64,000 nt of DNA from contig NZ_JAMGSL010000001.1 in assembly GCF_025195125.1 (NCBI RefSeq), forward strand, positions 629,269 through 693,268. The letters are read 5' to 3'. The notes under the pieces are model-generated. The model had not been told where the DNA came from and made no database searches. It worked only from the letters and a program-made list of their open reading frames with translations. The position numbers and the translations under genes are program-made. Position 1 is the first letter of the stretch. The number at the start of each line of letters is the position of its first letter. Source of the stretch: Streptomyces sp. Je 1-79 (GTDB lineage: Bacteria; Actinomycetota; Actinomycetes; Streptomycetales; Streptomycetaceae). This document shows positions 1 through 9,829 of the stretch, piece after piece.

Positions 1-222
1 GTCGGCCCGCTCGGCGATCCGCAGCTTCGGCGGGTCGTCGGCGTCGCTGCCCCACGTGAAGAGGCCTTCGGCGGGCGGGTTCGCGAAGGGGATCTCCCCT
101 TCGAACCGGTCGACGGCGACCGGCGCGCCCGGAGGCTCGTCGGCGGCGGCACTCGGCAGGGCTCCGGTGAGCAGAGTGCCGAGCAGAGCGGTGACGGCGA
201 TCACCGCTGTCGTTCGTGGCAT
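1..222 (-). CDS. Secreted protein, N-terminal part (runs off the window)
   Basis: Only the first 74 codons lie in the window. The ATG at 222 follows an AAGGAG ribosome site five bases upstream. Residues 1-27 form a signal peptide (short basic start, hydrophobic stretch, then PSAAA before the mature protein). The mature start is acidic and proline-rich and is not diagnostic. The gene lies 189 bases downstream of the LacI regulator in the same direction, so it may be a sugar-responsive exported enzyme such as a glycoside hydrolase. That role is inferred from context only. Confidence 0.6.
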   Translation of the reverse strand, partial: MPRTTAVIAVTALLGTLLTGALPSAAADEPPGAPVAVDRFEGEIPFANPPAEGLFTWGSDADDPPKLRIAERAD

Positions 223-411
223 TGCGGCTCCTTGTACGGGACAGGGACGTGCCGGGACGGGGTGAGAGGGATCAGGGGAGCTTCGGGCGCGCTCCGGTCG
301 CGATGGGGTACGCGTTGCGCGCGTCGGCGTGCGGGGCGGGACGAAGGGGGCCCGGGCTGTGCGGGGCGTCTGGGGCCCGGGCCTTCCGGGACAAGGGCGG
401 CCTGAGTCGGC

Positions 412-1395
412 TCATCCGTGTGCGGGGGCGGAGCGTCGTACGACGAGTTCGGTCGGCAGGACGACCGGTTCGTGCGGGATCGGCTCGCCCGCCAGCCCGG
501 CGAGCAGAAGCCGGGCGGCGGTCTCGCCCATCCGGCGCATGGGCTGGCGGATCGTGGTCAGCGGCGGTTCGGTGTGCCGGGCCATGGGGATGTCGTCGAA
601 GCCGACGACGGCCACGTCCTCGGGAACGCGGCGACCAGCCTCCCGCAGCGCCCGTAGCACGCCCGCCGCGATCAGGTCGTTGTGCGCGAAGACGCAGTCG
701 AAGTCCCTGCCCTCGGCGAGCGCCCGCCGGACGGCCAAGTGGCCCGTCTGCTCGGTGAACTCGCCCTCGGCGACCAGATCGGTGGGCAGGATCTCGCGGA
801 ACCCGTCCAGCCGTTCGCGTACGCAGCCGAAGTCGCGGCGACCGGTCACGACGAGCGCTCGGCCCCGGCCCGAGGCGAGCAGATGCCCCGCCGCGGCCGC
901 GCCTCCGGCCCGGTTGGTGGTGGCGACCGAGGGGAACGCCGGCTGGTGGCCTCGGTCGTCGATCAGCACGACAGGCAGCCCCCGACGGTGCATCGCCGTG
1001 ATCGTGTCGAGGGTGTTCTCCGGCTCGACGACGAGCAGCCCGTCGAACGCGCGGGCCGAGACCTGGCCGGCGAAGTGGCGGACGGAGTCAGCGCCCCGGT
1101 GGCAGGTGAAGAGCAACAGGCCGTAGCCGGCGGCCTCGACGGTGTCGACGACCCCCTGGAGCACCTCGCTCATCCACGGCCAGGTGAGCGACGGCGTCAG
1201 CATGCCGATGGTGCGGCTGCTGCCGCGTGCCAGGCCGACGGCTCCCGAGCTGGGGACGTAACCGAGTACGTCGATCACTTCACGAACGCGTGCCGCGGTG
1301 GTGGAGTCCACCTCGGCCCCGGTGTTCAGGACGCGGGAGACGGTCGTCTTGCTGACGCCCGCCTGACGTGCGACGTCGGCGATCGTGACACGCAT
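412..1395 (-). CDS. LacI-family transcriptional regulator
   Basis: This 327-residue protein has the full LacI/GalR length. Residues 3-23 form the helix-turn-helix (IADVARQAGVSKTTVSRVL), the hinge helix lies near residues 46-58, and the rest is a periplasmic-binding-protein-like effector domain (for example FDGLLVVEP and VAVVGFDDIPMA). Proteins of this family repress carbohydrate-use genes and release DNA on binding a sugar. The downstream gene at 1-222 encodes an exported protein and is a plausible target. Two adjacent palindromes at 1431-1454, just upstream of the ATG, suggest autoregulation. The inducing sugar cannot be told from the sequence. Confidence 0.93.
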   Translation of the reverse strand: MRVTIADVARQAGVSKTTVSRVLNTGAEVDSTTAARVREVIDVLGYVPSSGAVGLARGSSRTIGMLTPSLTWPWMSEVLQGVVDTVEAAGYGLLLFTCHRGADSVRHFAGQVSARAFDGLLVVEPENTLDTITAMHRRGLPVVLIDDRGHQPAFPSVATTNRAGGAAAAGHLLASGRGRALVVTGRRDFGCVRERLDGFREILPTDLVAEGEFTEQTGHLAVRRALAEGRDFDCVFAHNDLIAAGVLRALREAGRRVPEDVAVVGFDDIPMARHTEPPLTTIRQPMRRMGETAARLLLAGLAGEPIPHEPVVLPTELVVRRSAPAHG

Positions 1396-1430
1396 CGGGG
1401 CCTCCGCGTCGGGGGAGTGACATCGGTGTC

Positions 1431-1454
1431 GGAACCGTTTCCGGAACCGGTTCC
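1431..1454. promoter_or_regulatory. Tandem LacI-type operator palindromes
   Basis: Two 12-base elements abut. The one at 1431-1442 reads GGAACCGTTTCC (one imperfect pair) and the one at 1443-1454 reads GGAACCGGTTCC (perfect palindrome). They start 36 bases upstream of the LacI start codon. A central CG flanked by A/T-containing arms is typical of LacI/GalR operators. Assignment to this regulator is inferred from position. Confidence 0.6.
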
Positions 1455-1576
1455 GGGCACGGTGCGGCGAGTCAACCGCCAGCCCGCGCAGCCGTCAAGA
1501 GTTCACGCCATCAATGTCCCGAACTCCCCTCAGGGCCCGCCAACTCACCTGATGTGTTCAGGATATGAATGCGTGA

Positions 1577-2658
1577 GGCCTTGACGGCCGGCTCGATGCC
1601 CTCGACATCGACCGGGCGTACCACGTGGAGCCGGTCCACCTGGCGTCCGGCGCGTCACTGGAGGCGATCGCCGGTGACGACACGGGCGGCACGTACTTCC
1701 TGAGCGGGGGAACGGCGGTGCTTCACGCGTCCTCCGACGGGTACGCGTCCTTGCTCGGCGACACCGTCGCCGAGGCGCTGGAGATCCTCGTCCGGCTGCC
1801 CTGGTGGTGCGAGAACGTCGCCGCCGGGCTGGACGAGGAGGGGCTGCTCGCCGCGGTACGCGAGGGGGACGCCGAGGCGCGGGAGGAGTTCGCCCCCGAA
1901 CTGGACGCGCAGAGGGCGGCGTTGATCGAGGCCTCGGACTCCCGGACCGGCCGCTCGTCGAGCTCTTCGCCCTGTCGGAGTCGGCCACGCGGCGCACCGA
2001 GCCGGACCACCTCCTGCTCAACTCCGAGGAGCTGTGCGCGTACCGGCTGGAGGAGCGCTACCGGCAGCCCTTGCGGGACGTCGTCCTCGCCCCGGGACGG
2101 GAAGCGCTGGATCGGATGCGCTCCGGCGAATCCGCCGCGCAGGAGGAGACGGCCGCGGATCCGGTGCTGCGCTCGGGGGTGCTGCGGGCGGCGCGGTCCG
2201 ATCGGCGCGAGGGTGATCTGCCGCTGCTGCGATTCCTGCTGGAGCGCGAGAACGCGGTACGGACCGAGAGGTACGAGGAGCGGTGGCCGGCCGCGATGCC
2301 GGTGGCGTCGCACGGCCAGGACGGCGACGTTCCGCTGCTGCGCGAGGCCACCGCCGGGCAGATCACCGACAGCGCGGGGGCCGTGCGGTGGGCCCGTGCC
2401 GAGGAGGCGCGGCGGCCCGAGAACGACCTCACCTGGGTCGACCTGGCTCAGCGGCAGGACCGCGTCGAGAACGCCAGGACCGCCTTGATCCGCATGCTGG
2501 ACGACACCGGCCCGGATGCGGACCGGCTTCGGGAGCTGAGCCGCGCACTGGAGCACCTCGGCGATCACGAGTCCTCCCGAGCCCGGTGGGCAGTCGCCCG
2601 GCTGCCCGGGCCGTCGGTCCGGCAGCCGAAGCACGGGAGCCCGACGTCGGGGGGATGA
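1577..2658 (+). pseudogene. Frameshifted Streptomyces protein of unknown function
   Basis: An open frame runs from the stop at 1574-1576 through a plausible sequence (LDALDIDRAYHVEPVHL near 1592, then ALEILVRLPWW) to about 1935. From there the continuation (LVELFALSESATRRTEP and onwards) is one base out of phase and runs to the stop at 2656-2658. A one-base loss or two-base gain near 1930-1945 explains this. No convincing start codon or ribosome site precedes the first part, so the 5' end also seems lost. The N-terminal part resembles SUKH-like proteins and the C-terminal part is helical and charged. Function is unknown. Confidence 0.55.
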
Positions 2659-2664
2659 CCGAAG

Positions 2665-2700
2665 GCCCGTCCGGGAGCGCAGGTGCGCTTCCGGACGGGC
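2665..2700. terminator. Bidirectional terminator hairpin
   Basis: Arms GCCCGTCCGG (2665-2674) and CCGGACGGGC (2691-2700) pair perfectly. Six further inner pairs (one G-T) leave an AGGT loop. The hairpin sits between two convergent genes, so it can end both transcripts. Confidence 0.8.
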
Positions 2701-2722
2701 TTGGGGTGTCAGGCTGCCCCGG

Positions 2723-3376
2723 TCAGTTGACGAAGACCGGCGCGCCGGCCTGGGTCGAGTCCTTGACCGGGCCGTACTTGGCCGTGAAGAAGCCGTTGGC
2801 GGGGCAGGTGCCGGGTCCGCTGGCCTTGGTGAACTGCTGGTTGGCGAAGGCGAGCGAGTTGTCGGCGTTGGAGGGGGTCGCCGTCAGGCTCGTCGCCCGG
2901 TAGACGCAGGTGGTCACGCCGAGGATGGTGTTGATCTTCAGCGTGGTCTGGATGGGTCCCGCGCTGCCGGCGGTCACGGTGAGCGTGCCGCCGGACGTCA
3001 CGGCCGTGGTGTAGGGCAGGTTGTTGACGGTGATGCTCTGGACGCCGGTCGCTCCGACGATGTTGGTCGTGCAGGTGCTCAGCGTGTGGGACGTGAGCGT
3101 CTCGGTCGCGGTGCCGGGCGAGGCCGGGTTGCTGGTGACGGTGGCGCTGAAGGCGGAGGCGTTGCAGGTGATGCCGCTGCTCCCGCCGGAAGTGGTGGCG
3201 ATCTTGGCGGTGCTGCCGGAGGCGAGCGAGGCGGCGAGGACGTCGCCGACGGCGACGGACGGCCCGGAGGGGCTGCCGGTCGTCAGGACGCTGCCGGCCG
3301 CGGTGGCCGGGTGGGTGACGGCCAGGACGGCGGCGAGGGCGGCTCCGGCGGAGGCTAAGACGGCACGCTTGTTCAT
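2723..3376 (-). CDS. Secreted protein of the DUF6230/DUF6114 neighbourhood
   Basis: This is a 217-residue protein starting at the ATG at 3376, which follows GAAAGGA. Residues 1-27 are a signal peptide (MNKRAVLAS, a hydrophobic core, then PATAA). The mature part is rich in Ser, Thr, Gly and Ala, with about four cysteines in separated strands (ITCNAS, TCTTN, TTCVYR, GTCPANG), which suggests a disulfide-bonded extracellular beta-sandwich. Similar secreted proteins are commonly found beside DUF6230/DUF6114 genes in Streptomyces. The molecular function is not known. A strong hairpin follows at 2665-2700. Confidence 0.8.
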   Translation of the reverse strand: MNKRAVLASAGAALAAVLAVTHPATAAGSVLTTGSPSGPSVAVGDVLAASLASGSTAKIATTSGGSSGITCNASAFSATVTSNPASPGTATETLTSHTLSTCTTNIVGATGVQSITVNNLPYTTAVTSGGTLTVTAGSAGPIQTTLKINTILGVTTCVYRATSLTATPSNADNSLAFANQQFTKASGPGTCPANGFFTAKYGPVKDSTQAGAPVFVN

Positions 3377-3745
3377 GGTGGGGTCCTTTCGTACCAGGGT
3401 GGCGGAGCGGAACTCGGCTCTGCCCGGGGGATGCGGGGACACCCCCCGGTGCGGGCACGCGTGGGTGGCCCGGGGCAGCCGGTGGCGAGGGAAGAGTGCG
3501 GCTCGAAGGGGACGAGCAGAGCGGTGGGGTTCACTTGTCGGACCGGTCCGGCGCCACGGATCGGCCCAACGTGTCGCGGGACGCGACGAGAGCGTGATAC
3601 ACGGTGCTGTGTGCGGTGCTGTCCGGTGTGCGGTGCCGGGTGGGTCCGTGTCCCCGGGGGACCGGGCCGCCGACCGCACACACGAGAGGAAAACCCATCA
3701 GGGTTGTAATCCTCTCGAGTATGTGACGTCAACAGCCCTGGGGGG
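3377..3745. other. Divergent intergenic region
   Basis: These 369 bases separate the secreted-protein gene (minus) from the TetR gene (plus) and should hold promoters for both. The reading frames here are compositional artefacts. The AT-richer segment near 3700-3730, just before the TetR start, is the best promoter candidate, but no clear hexamers are visible. Confidence 0.4.
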
Positions 3746-4459
3746 ATGTGGCCGGTGATGGGTGCTCGTCCGACCGAGGAGTGGCAGGCGCTGCCCGGCG
3801 CGCGAACGGGCCGCGACCCGGAGCGCTCCCTGCGCCCCGGTCCCCGTCGGCTGACGCCGGAACAGGTGGCGTCGAGGCAGCGCGAGAGGCTGCTGGACGG
3901 GGTCGCCCGCATGGTCGCGGCACACGGGTACGCCGGCGCCCGGATCAGCGACATCTGCCGGGCCGCCGGAGTGACCCGGCCGGTGTTCTACGCCCTGTTC
4001 ACGGGCAAGGAGGACGCGGTTCTCGCCGCGTACCGGAGCGGTACGCAGATGGTCGTGCGGGCCATGCAGAGGCCGTACGAGGAGGCGGGCGGCGCGGCCT
4101 CGTGGCCGACGGCGGTGCGGGCAGGACTGCGTACGATGCTGGCGCTCCTGTCGCAGACCCCGGCCTTCGCGCGGATGGTCGTCGAGATCGAGTCCACGGG
4201 GCCGGCCGGGCGCCGCGCACGGGCGGAACTTCTGGCCAGTTTCCGCCGGTTCTTCGTCGACGCTCCGCCCGCCCCGCCAGGTGTGGAGCGGGCGGAGCTG
4301 GTGGACACCGTCGTCGGGGCCGTCCACGCGGCGGTGCACCGCGCGGTCGACGAGGGCCGGACCGGGCAGCTGCCACGCCTGCTGGACACGTTGGTGCACG
4401 TGGTGGTGTCACCGTTCACGGGGGCCGGTGGCGGTGCCGACACGGTGACCGAGGCCTGA
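3746..4459 (+). CDS. TetR-family transcriptional regulator
   Basis: This 237-residue protein has a disordered first 40 residues and then a TetR DNA-binding domain at about 45-95 (ARISDICRAAGVTRPVFYALF, read around residues 67-87). A helical ligand-binding domain follows. It starts at the ATG at 3746 behind a G-rich site; in-frame starts at 3755 and 3758 are possible. It lies upstream of the DUF6230/DUF6114 pair in the same direction and divergent from the secreted-protein gene, so it is likely the local regulator. The ligand is unknown. Confidence 0.9.
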   Translation: MWPVMGARPTEEWQALPGARTGRDPERSLRPGPRRLTPEQVASRQRERLLDGVARMVAAHGYAGARISDICRAAGVTRPVFYALFTGKEDAVLAAYRSGTQMVVRAMQRPYEEAGGAASWPTAVRAGLRTMLALLSQTPAFARMVVEIESTGPAGRRARAELLASFRRFFVDAPPAPPGVERAELVDTVVGAVHAAVHRAVDEGRTGQLPRLLDTLVHVVVSPFTGAGGGADTVTEA

Positions 4460-4491
4460 CATCCCGTACCTCGCGCCCCGCCAACACCTAT

Positions 4492-4505
4492 CTACTGCAC
4501 GGTAG
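4492..4505. promoter_or_regulatory. Candidate TetR operator before DUF6230 gene
   Basis: The 14-base element CTACTGCACGGTAG has CTAC/GTAG arms around a TGCA core. It lies 162 bases upstream of the DUF6230 start, next to AT-richer promoter-like sequence (TTGACT at 4506, TTTACG near 4528). Assignment to the neighbouring TetR protein is inferred. Confidence 0.3.
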
Positions 4506-4666
4506 TTGACTGGGGAGTAACGACGGGTTTACGTTCCAGGCGGTTCCCTGTCACGCGGCCGCCTCGTCACAGCACACGAGGAGAACCCCGGGCGGGTCGG
4601 GGAGCCGTCCGCGCCAGGACACCGCCGCCAACAGGTCTGTTTCCTCATCATTGTCAGGAGCACCTC

Positions 4667-5338
4667 ATGGCCCTGTCCGAAGGCCCCGCCCTGCCCGAAG
4701 AGCCCGCCCCCGCCCGCTCCTTACCCCCGGGTGAGGAACTCCGGCGCCGCGGCCGGGTCCGCTTCCGACGCGCCGGTCTGATGGCCGCGCCCGCCTGCGC
4801 CATCGCCGCGACCCTCGTCGTCCTGACCGCCCAGGGCGCCCTGGCCGCCCAGTTCGCCATCTCCGGGATGCCGTTCACCGTGAAGGCCGACACCCTCAAG
4901 GGCACCGGCTTCGGGCAGTTCGGTGCGCTGGACACCATGCCCGAGGGCAGCCCCAACGCCGGTGACACCGGCGGTCAGATCCTGGTGATCGTCACCGCCA
5001 TCCGGCAGGCCGAACTCACCAACCTCTGCCAGAGCGTGGAAATCGGCGGCACCCATCTGCACATCACCGCGGGCAACAGGGGGACCCCGGTCAAGGCCAC
5101 CGGCCTGACCACGGACTCCACCGAGATCTCCGGCAAGCTCGCCGCCTTCGACAACATCGAGATCGGCGGGGACGCCAGTACCTTCGACAAGCCCCCCGTC
5201 AAGGGCCCGCTCGGCGTCTTCGGCCAGCAGGCCGACACCGTCACCATCACCGACGTACGGCAGACCAACTACGCCACCACCGCGACCCGCTTCACCCTGC
5301 CCGACCTGCACATGAGCTTCGAGTCCGAGGGCTGCTGA
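4667..5338 (+). CDS. DUF6230 family membrane-anchored protein with a TTA codon
   Basis: This 223-residue protein has a Pro-rich, basic cytoplasmic start (1-40) and one membrane segment at about 41-64 (VVLTAQGALAAQFAISG at its end). An exported domain follows with the family signatures LCQSVEI, NIEIGGDAS and QQADTVTITDVRQT. The ATG at 4667 follows GGAG. Codon 19 (4721-4723) is TTA, which in Streptomyces is read by the bldA tRNA, so translation may be tied to development. It is followed two bases later by the DUF6114 gene, indicating one operon. DUF6230 proteins have no established function. Confidence 0.88.
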   Translation: MALSEGPALPEEPAPARSLPPGEELRRRGRVRFRRAGLMAAPACAIAATLVVLTAQGALAAQFAISGMPFTVKADTLKGTGFGQFGALDTMPEGSPNAGDTGGQILVIVTAIRQAELTNLCQSVEIGGTHLHITAGNRGTPVKATGLTTDSTEISGKLAAFDNIEIGGDASTFDKPPVKGPLGVFGQQADTVTITDVRQTNYATTATRFTLPDLHMSFESEGC

Positions 5339-5340
5339 CG

Positions 5341-5823
5341 GTGACCGCGGCGACACCGGCCACTTCGGCTTCGCGCGCGACGCCCTCGCCGGCGGCCGGC
5401 CGGCCCGGAGCCGGGGGACGCCATCCCTGGCGCGCGTTCGGCAGGTGGCGGCACCGCCGCCCCTTCGCCCCCGGCGTCATGATCGTGCTCGGCGGGGCCG
5501 AGATCCTCCTCACCCAGCAGGCGAGCATCTCCGTGATCCTCGCGGCGGGAGCGGACAGCCTGGTCGGCTACGTCCTGCCGGTCATCATGATCGTGTGCGG
5601 GGCGCTGATCGTCCTCAACCCGCGGCAGCGCCTGTTCTACTCGATCGTCGCCGTCCTGGCCTCGCTCGCGACCTGGGTCACCTCGAACCTCGGCGGGTTC
5701 TTCGTCGGCATGCTCCTCGGCCTCGTCGGCAGCTCGCTGGCCTTCGGCTGGCTCCCGGACCAGCCCCCGCGCCGGCGCAGGCACCTCTTCCGTACGCGCC
5801 GCCGAAAGGAGACGCAGGAGTAG
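5341..5823 (+). CDS. DUF6114 family integral membrane protein
   Basis: This 160-residue protein starts at GTG, two bases after the stop of the DUF6230 gene. After a basic, disordered N-terminus (to about residue 40) it has four hydrophobic segments, including GVMIVLGGAEILL, VLPVIMIVCGALIVL and FFVGMLLGLVGSSLAFGWL, and a basic tail. DUF6114 is the standard partner of DUF6230 in Streptomyces. The pair probably forms an envelope complex, but no activity is known. Confidence 0.86.
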   Translation: MTAATPATSASRATPSPAAGRPGAGGRHPWRAFGRWRHRRPFAPGVMIVLGGAEILLTQQASISVILAAGADSLVGYVLPVIMIVCGALIVLNPRQRLFYSIVAVLASLATWVTSNLGGFFVGMLLGLVGSSLAFGWLPDQPPRRRRHLFRTRRRKETQE

Positions 5824-5841
5824 ACCCCGCGGCCACGCGAC

Positions 5842-5878
5842 GAGGCCGTCCCCGCGCCGATGGCGCCGGAACGGCCTC
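5842..5878. terminator. Terminator between convergent DUF6114 gene and argG
   Basis: Outer arms GAGGCCGT (5842-5849) and ACGGCCTC (5871-5878) are joined by an inner GCGCC/GGCGC stem with two mismatches and a three-base loop. The hairpin lies between two convergent stops. Confidence 0.65.
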
Positions 5879-5918
5879 ACCGCGGCCGGCCGCCACGCAG
5901 GGGCCGGTCGCCGGACGG

Positions 5919-7391
<1,473 letters not shown>

Positions 7392-7400
<9 letters not shown>

Positions 7401-8090
7401 GTCACCTCCCCGACCGATCCGCCCGAGCCGGCCGATCCCACCGAGCCGACCGAGCCCACCGATGCTGTGCCGCTCACTGAGGGAGAGGGAGAGGGCGAGC
7501 ACGGTGGTGGCGGTGGTGGCGCCCAGGACGGCGCCCGCCAGGACGTCGCCCGGGTAGTGGACGCCGGTATGGACCCGGGAGTAGCCGACGGCGCAGGCGA
7601 GCGCGGTCAGCGGCAGGGCCGCCGGGGGCAGGGCGTAGCCGACGGCGGAGGCGAAGGCCACCGCCGAGGCCGTGTGCCCGGAGGGGAAGGACGCCGAGGT
7701 GGGCATCCGGACGTGCCGGTCGATGACGACACGGGCCGCTTCGCGGTCGGGCCGGGAGCGGCGTACGAGGCGCTTGCCGAGCAGGTTCGCGGCGGCCGAG
7801 GCCATGGCGATCGAGCCGACGCCGAGTGCGGCGGCGCGCCGGGGCCGGCCCGGGACCAGCGCGAGCGCGGCGGCGACGGCGAAGGAGATCTTGGAGTGGT
7901 CGGCGGCGGCGGAGAGCCGCCGCAGTCCGGTGTCGAGGGTCGGTGTCGGTGTCGCGGCGACCGCGGCGTAGAGGGCGCCGTCGATGGCCCTCAGGTCGCT
8001 GAAGACGGCGGCGAGACCGCCGGCGTACCGCCGTCCGGCGCGCCGGGGCTCGTCGGCCGGGCCCGGTTCCTGCTCGTGCGGGTCGCTCAT
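7392..8090 (-). CDS. PAP2-family membrane phosphatase
   Basis: This 232-residue protein carries the three PAP2 active-site motifs: KRLVRRSRPD (KX6RP), PSGHTAS and SRVHTGVHYPGD. Hydrophobic helices surround them. Such enzymes remove phosphate from lipid phosphates such as phosphatidic acid. It overlaps the upstream lipid-kinase-like gene by four bases (ATGA), so the two are translationally coupled and probably act on the same lipid. The last 20 residues are a low-complexity Gly-Arg-Leu/Ile repeat (LGRLGGIGRLGRIGR). Confidence 0.93.
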
Positions 8091-9475
8091 CGACCGCTCC
8101 TTTCGTTGGTGACTCCGTCTCCGTCCCGCCGCTCCTTCCCGTCCCTCCCCTTCCCCTGGAAGGCGAGGGTGAGGATGCGGCGCCAGTCGAGCGGAGGGGA
8201 GAACGGCGGCGCGCCGGGTCGGTCACGTGGCACGCGTACCCGCAGGGCGCGTCGTCGAACGGTGCAGGTCACCGGAGGGGGAAGGGTCAGTGCTTCACCG
8301 TCCACGGCGACCGGCATGGTGTCGTCGTCGCAGGTGACCTGGACGCGGTGCGCGGTCAGGACGTTCAGGCTGTCGGAGGCCGAGCCGCGCAGCGCGATGT
8401 CCGCCGCCTGCGTCGCGCCTTCCACGCGTACGCCGATGACCCCCAGCTTCCCTTCGTCCAGGCGCGGTCTGCGGCCGCCGGTGAGGGGGTCCGGCCGGAT
8501 GTAGATGTTGTTGCTGACCAGGAGCGCCTGCTGGGAGGCGAGACGGGTCCTGCCGACGGTCGCGTCGAAGCGCGGTCCGGACTCGTGGAGCAGGTCGGGC
8601 ATGGCGTCCAGCGCGGTCCCGGCCTTGGCGTCGCGGTACTCGGGGCGTTCCACGACCCGCGCGTACACCCCGAACGACACGGTGTTGACGAACGTCCGGC
8701 CGGCCACGCTCCCGAGGTCGACACGGAGTTCCTCGCCGTCGGTGAGGGCGTCGAGAGCGAGGGAGGGATCGGCGCGGTCCAGGCCGAGGTCCATCGCGAA
8801 GTGGTTGCGGGTGCCCGCGGGGACGACCAGGAACGGCAGGTCGTGCTCGGCGGCGACCGCGGCGACATGGGCCTGCGTGCCGTCGCCGCCCGCGACGCCC
8901 AGCAGGTCCGCTCCCCCGGACACGGCCTCGCGGGCCAGGGCCGTGGCGTCGAAGCCGCGGGAGGCGTCCACCAGGATGACCCGGGCACCGAGCTGTTCGG
9001 CCTTCTCCACCAGGTCGAACTGGCCGACCTTGCCGCCGCCCGAGGCGGGGTTCATGAGAATGACCGGCTGCCGCGGAGGCCGACGGGGCTCTGCCCGCAT
9101 GACGTGCTTCGCGTGCGGCCGCCGCAGGGCCGCCCGGCCGCAGGCGAGCGCCACACCCCAGAGACAGACCGCGATGAGCGCCGTCACCCAGAGACCGCTG
9201 CGTACGAACAGCACGAGCAGACCCACGGGTGCGCCGACCATGAGGACGGCGCCGAGCCATCGCGGCGGTCCGCGGTGGGCCAGTATCCACCACATGCCCG
9301 CAGCCGAGACGACCAGTCCGACCAGACCGCTCAGGACGATCAGCAGCCCACCGCCGCCGAACGCGAGGATCAGGACGACGACCGCCGCCACGACGGCCAC
9401 CACGGCGCACCGGGCCCACAACCGCGCATGCGTCGCAGCGTCGTCACCACTTCGGCCCACAGCCATCGTCCCCAC
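8087..9475 (-). CDS. Diacylglycerol kinase-like lipid kinase (YegS/LCB5 type)
   Basis: This 462-residue protein has three to four membrane helices in residues 20-110, then a DAG-kinase catalytic domain with NPASGGGKV near residue 143 and the nucleotide motif GGDGTQAHV, followed by a C-terminal beta domain. The family phosphorylates diacylglycerol or sphingosine-like lipids. Coupling by ATGA overlap to a PAP2 phosphatase suggests a kinase/phosphatase pair controlling a lipid-phosphate pool in the membrane. The exact substrate is not visible. Confidence 0.9.
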   Translation of the reverse strand: MGTMAVGRSGDDAATHARLWARCAVVAVVAAVVVLILAFGGGGLLIVLSGLVGLVVSAAGMWWILAHRGPPRWLGAVLMVGAPVGLLVLFVRSGLWVTALIAVCLWGVALACGRAALRRPHAKHVMRAEPRRPPRQPVILMNPASGGGKVGQFDLVEKAEQLGARVILVDASRGFDATALAREAVSGGADLLGVAGGDGTQAHVAAVAAEHDLPFLVVPAGTRNHFAMDLGLDRADPSLALDALTDGEELRVDLGSVAGRTFVNTVSFGVYARVVERPEYRDAKAGTALDAMPDLLHESGPRFDATVGRTRLASQQALLVSNNIYIRPDPLTGGRRPRLDEGKLGVIGVRVEGATQAADIALRGSASDSLNVLTAHRVQVTCDDDTMPVAVDGEALTLPPPVTCTVRRRALRVRVPRDRPGAPPFSPPLDWRRILTLAFQGKGRDGKERRDGDGVTNERSGR

Positions 9476-9829
9476 CTCACCGGCCGCCAGGCCACCGCAT
9501 CGTCATCACGTCAGCTTTCCCGCGCCGGCACTCCGGCGACGCCCCGACAGACCCGTCCGGGTGACGCCCGCACGCCGCCCCGCAAGGGCCGCACGCCTGC
9601 CTCAAGTGTGCCGGTCGGACCACCCTGATGCCCAAGGACACCAGGAGCGCGAGCCGCCGACCGGAACGTCCGCGGCTCGCCGTCCGACTGCTCCGCACAC
9701 GTACCCGACACCGCTCGGGTCACTCCTCTCACCCCGTCGAGCCGATCTGGTCGGCCGATCGGCCCAGCGGGACCGTGGCCGGACTGCGCGGGCGGGCAAG
9801 CGGGCGGGCATGGGTGGTTCACTGACGGC
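9476..9829. other. Intergenic region, no gene seen
   Basis: These 354 bases separate the divergent lipid kinase and DUF2278 genes. Reading frames here are non-specific Arg/Pro-rich translations. Promoters for both flanking genes must lie here, but no clear elements stand out. Confidence 0.4.
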
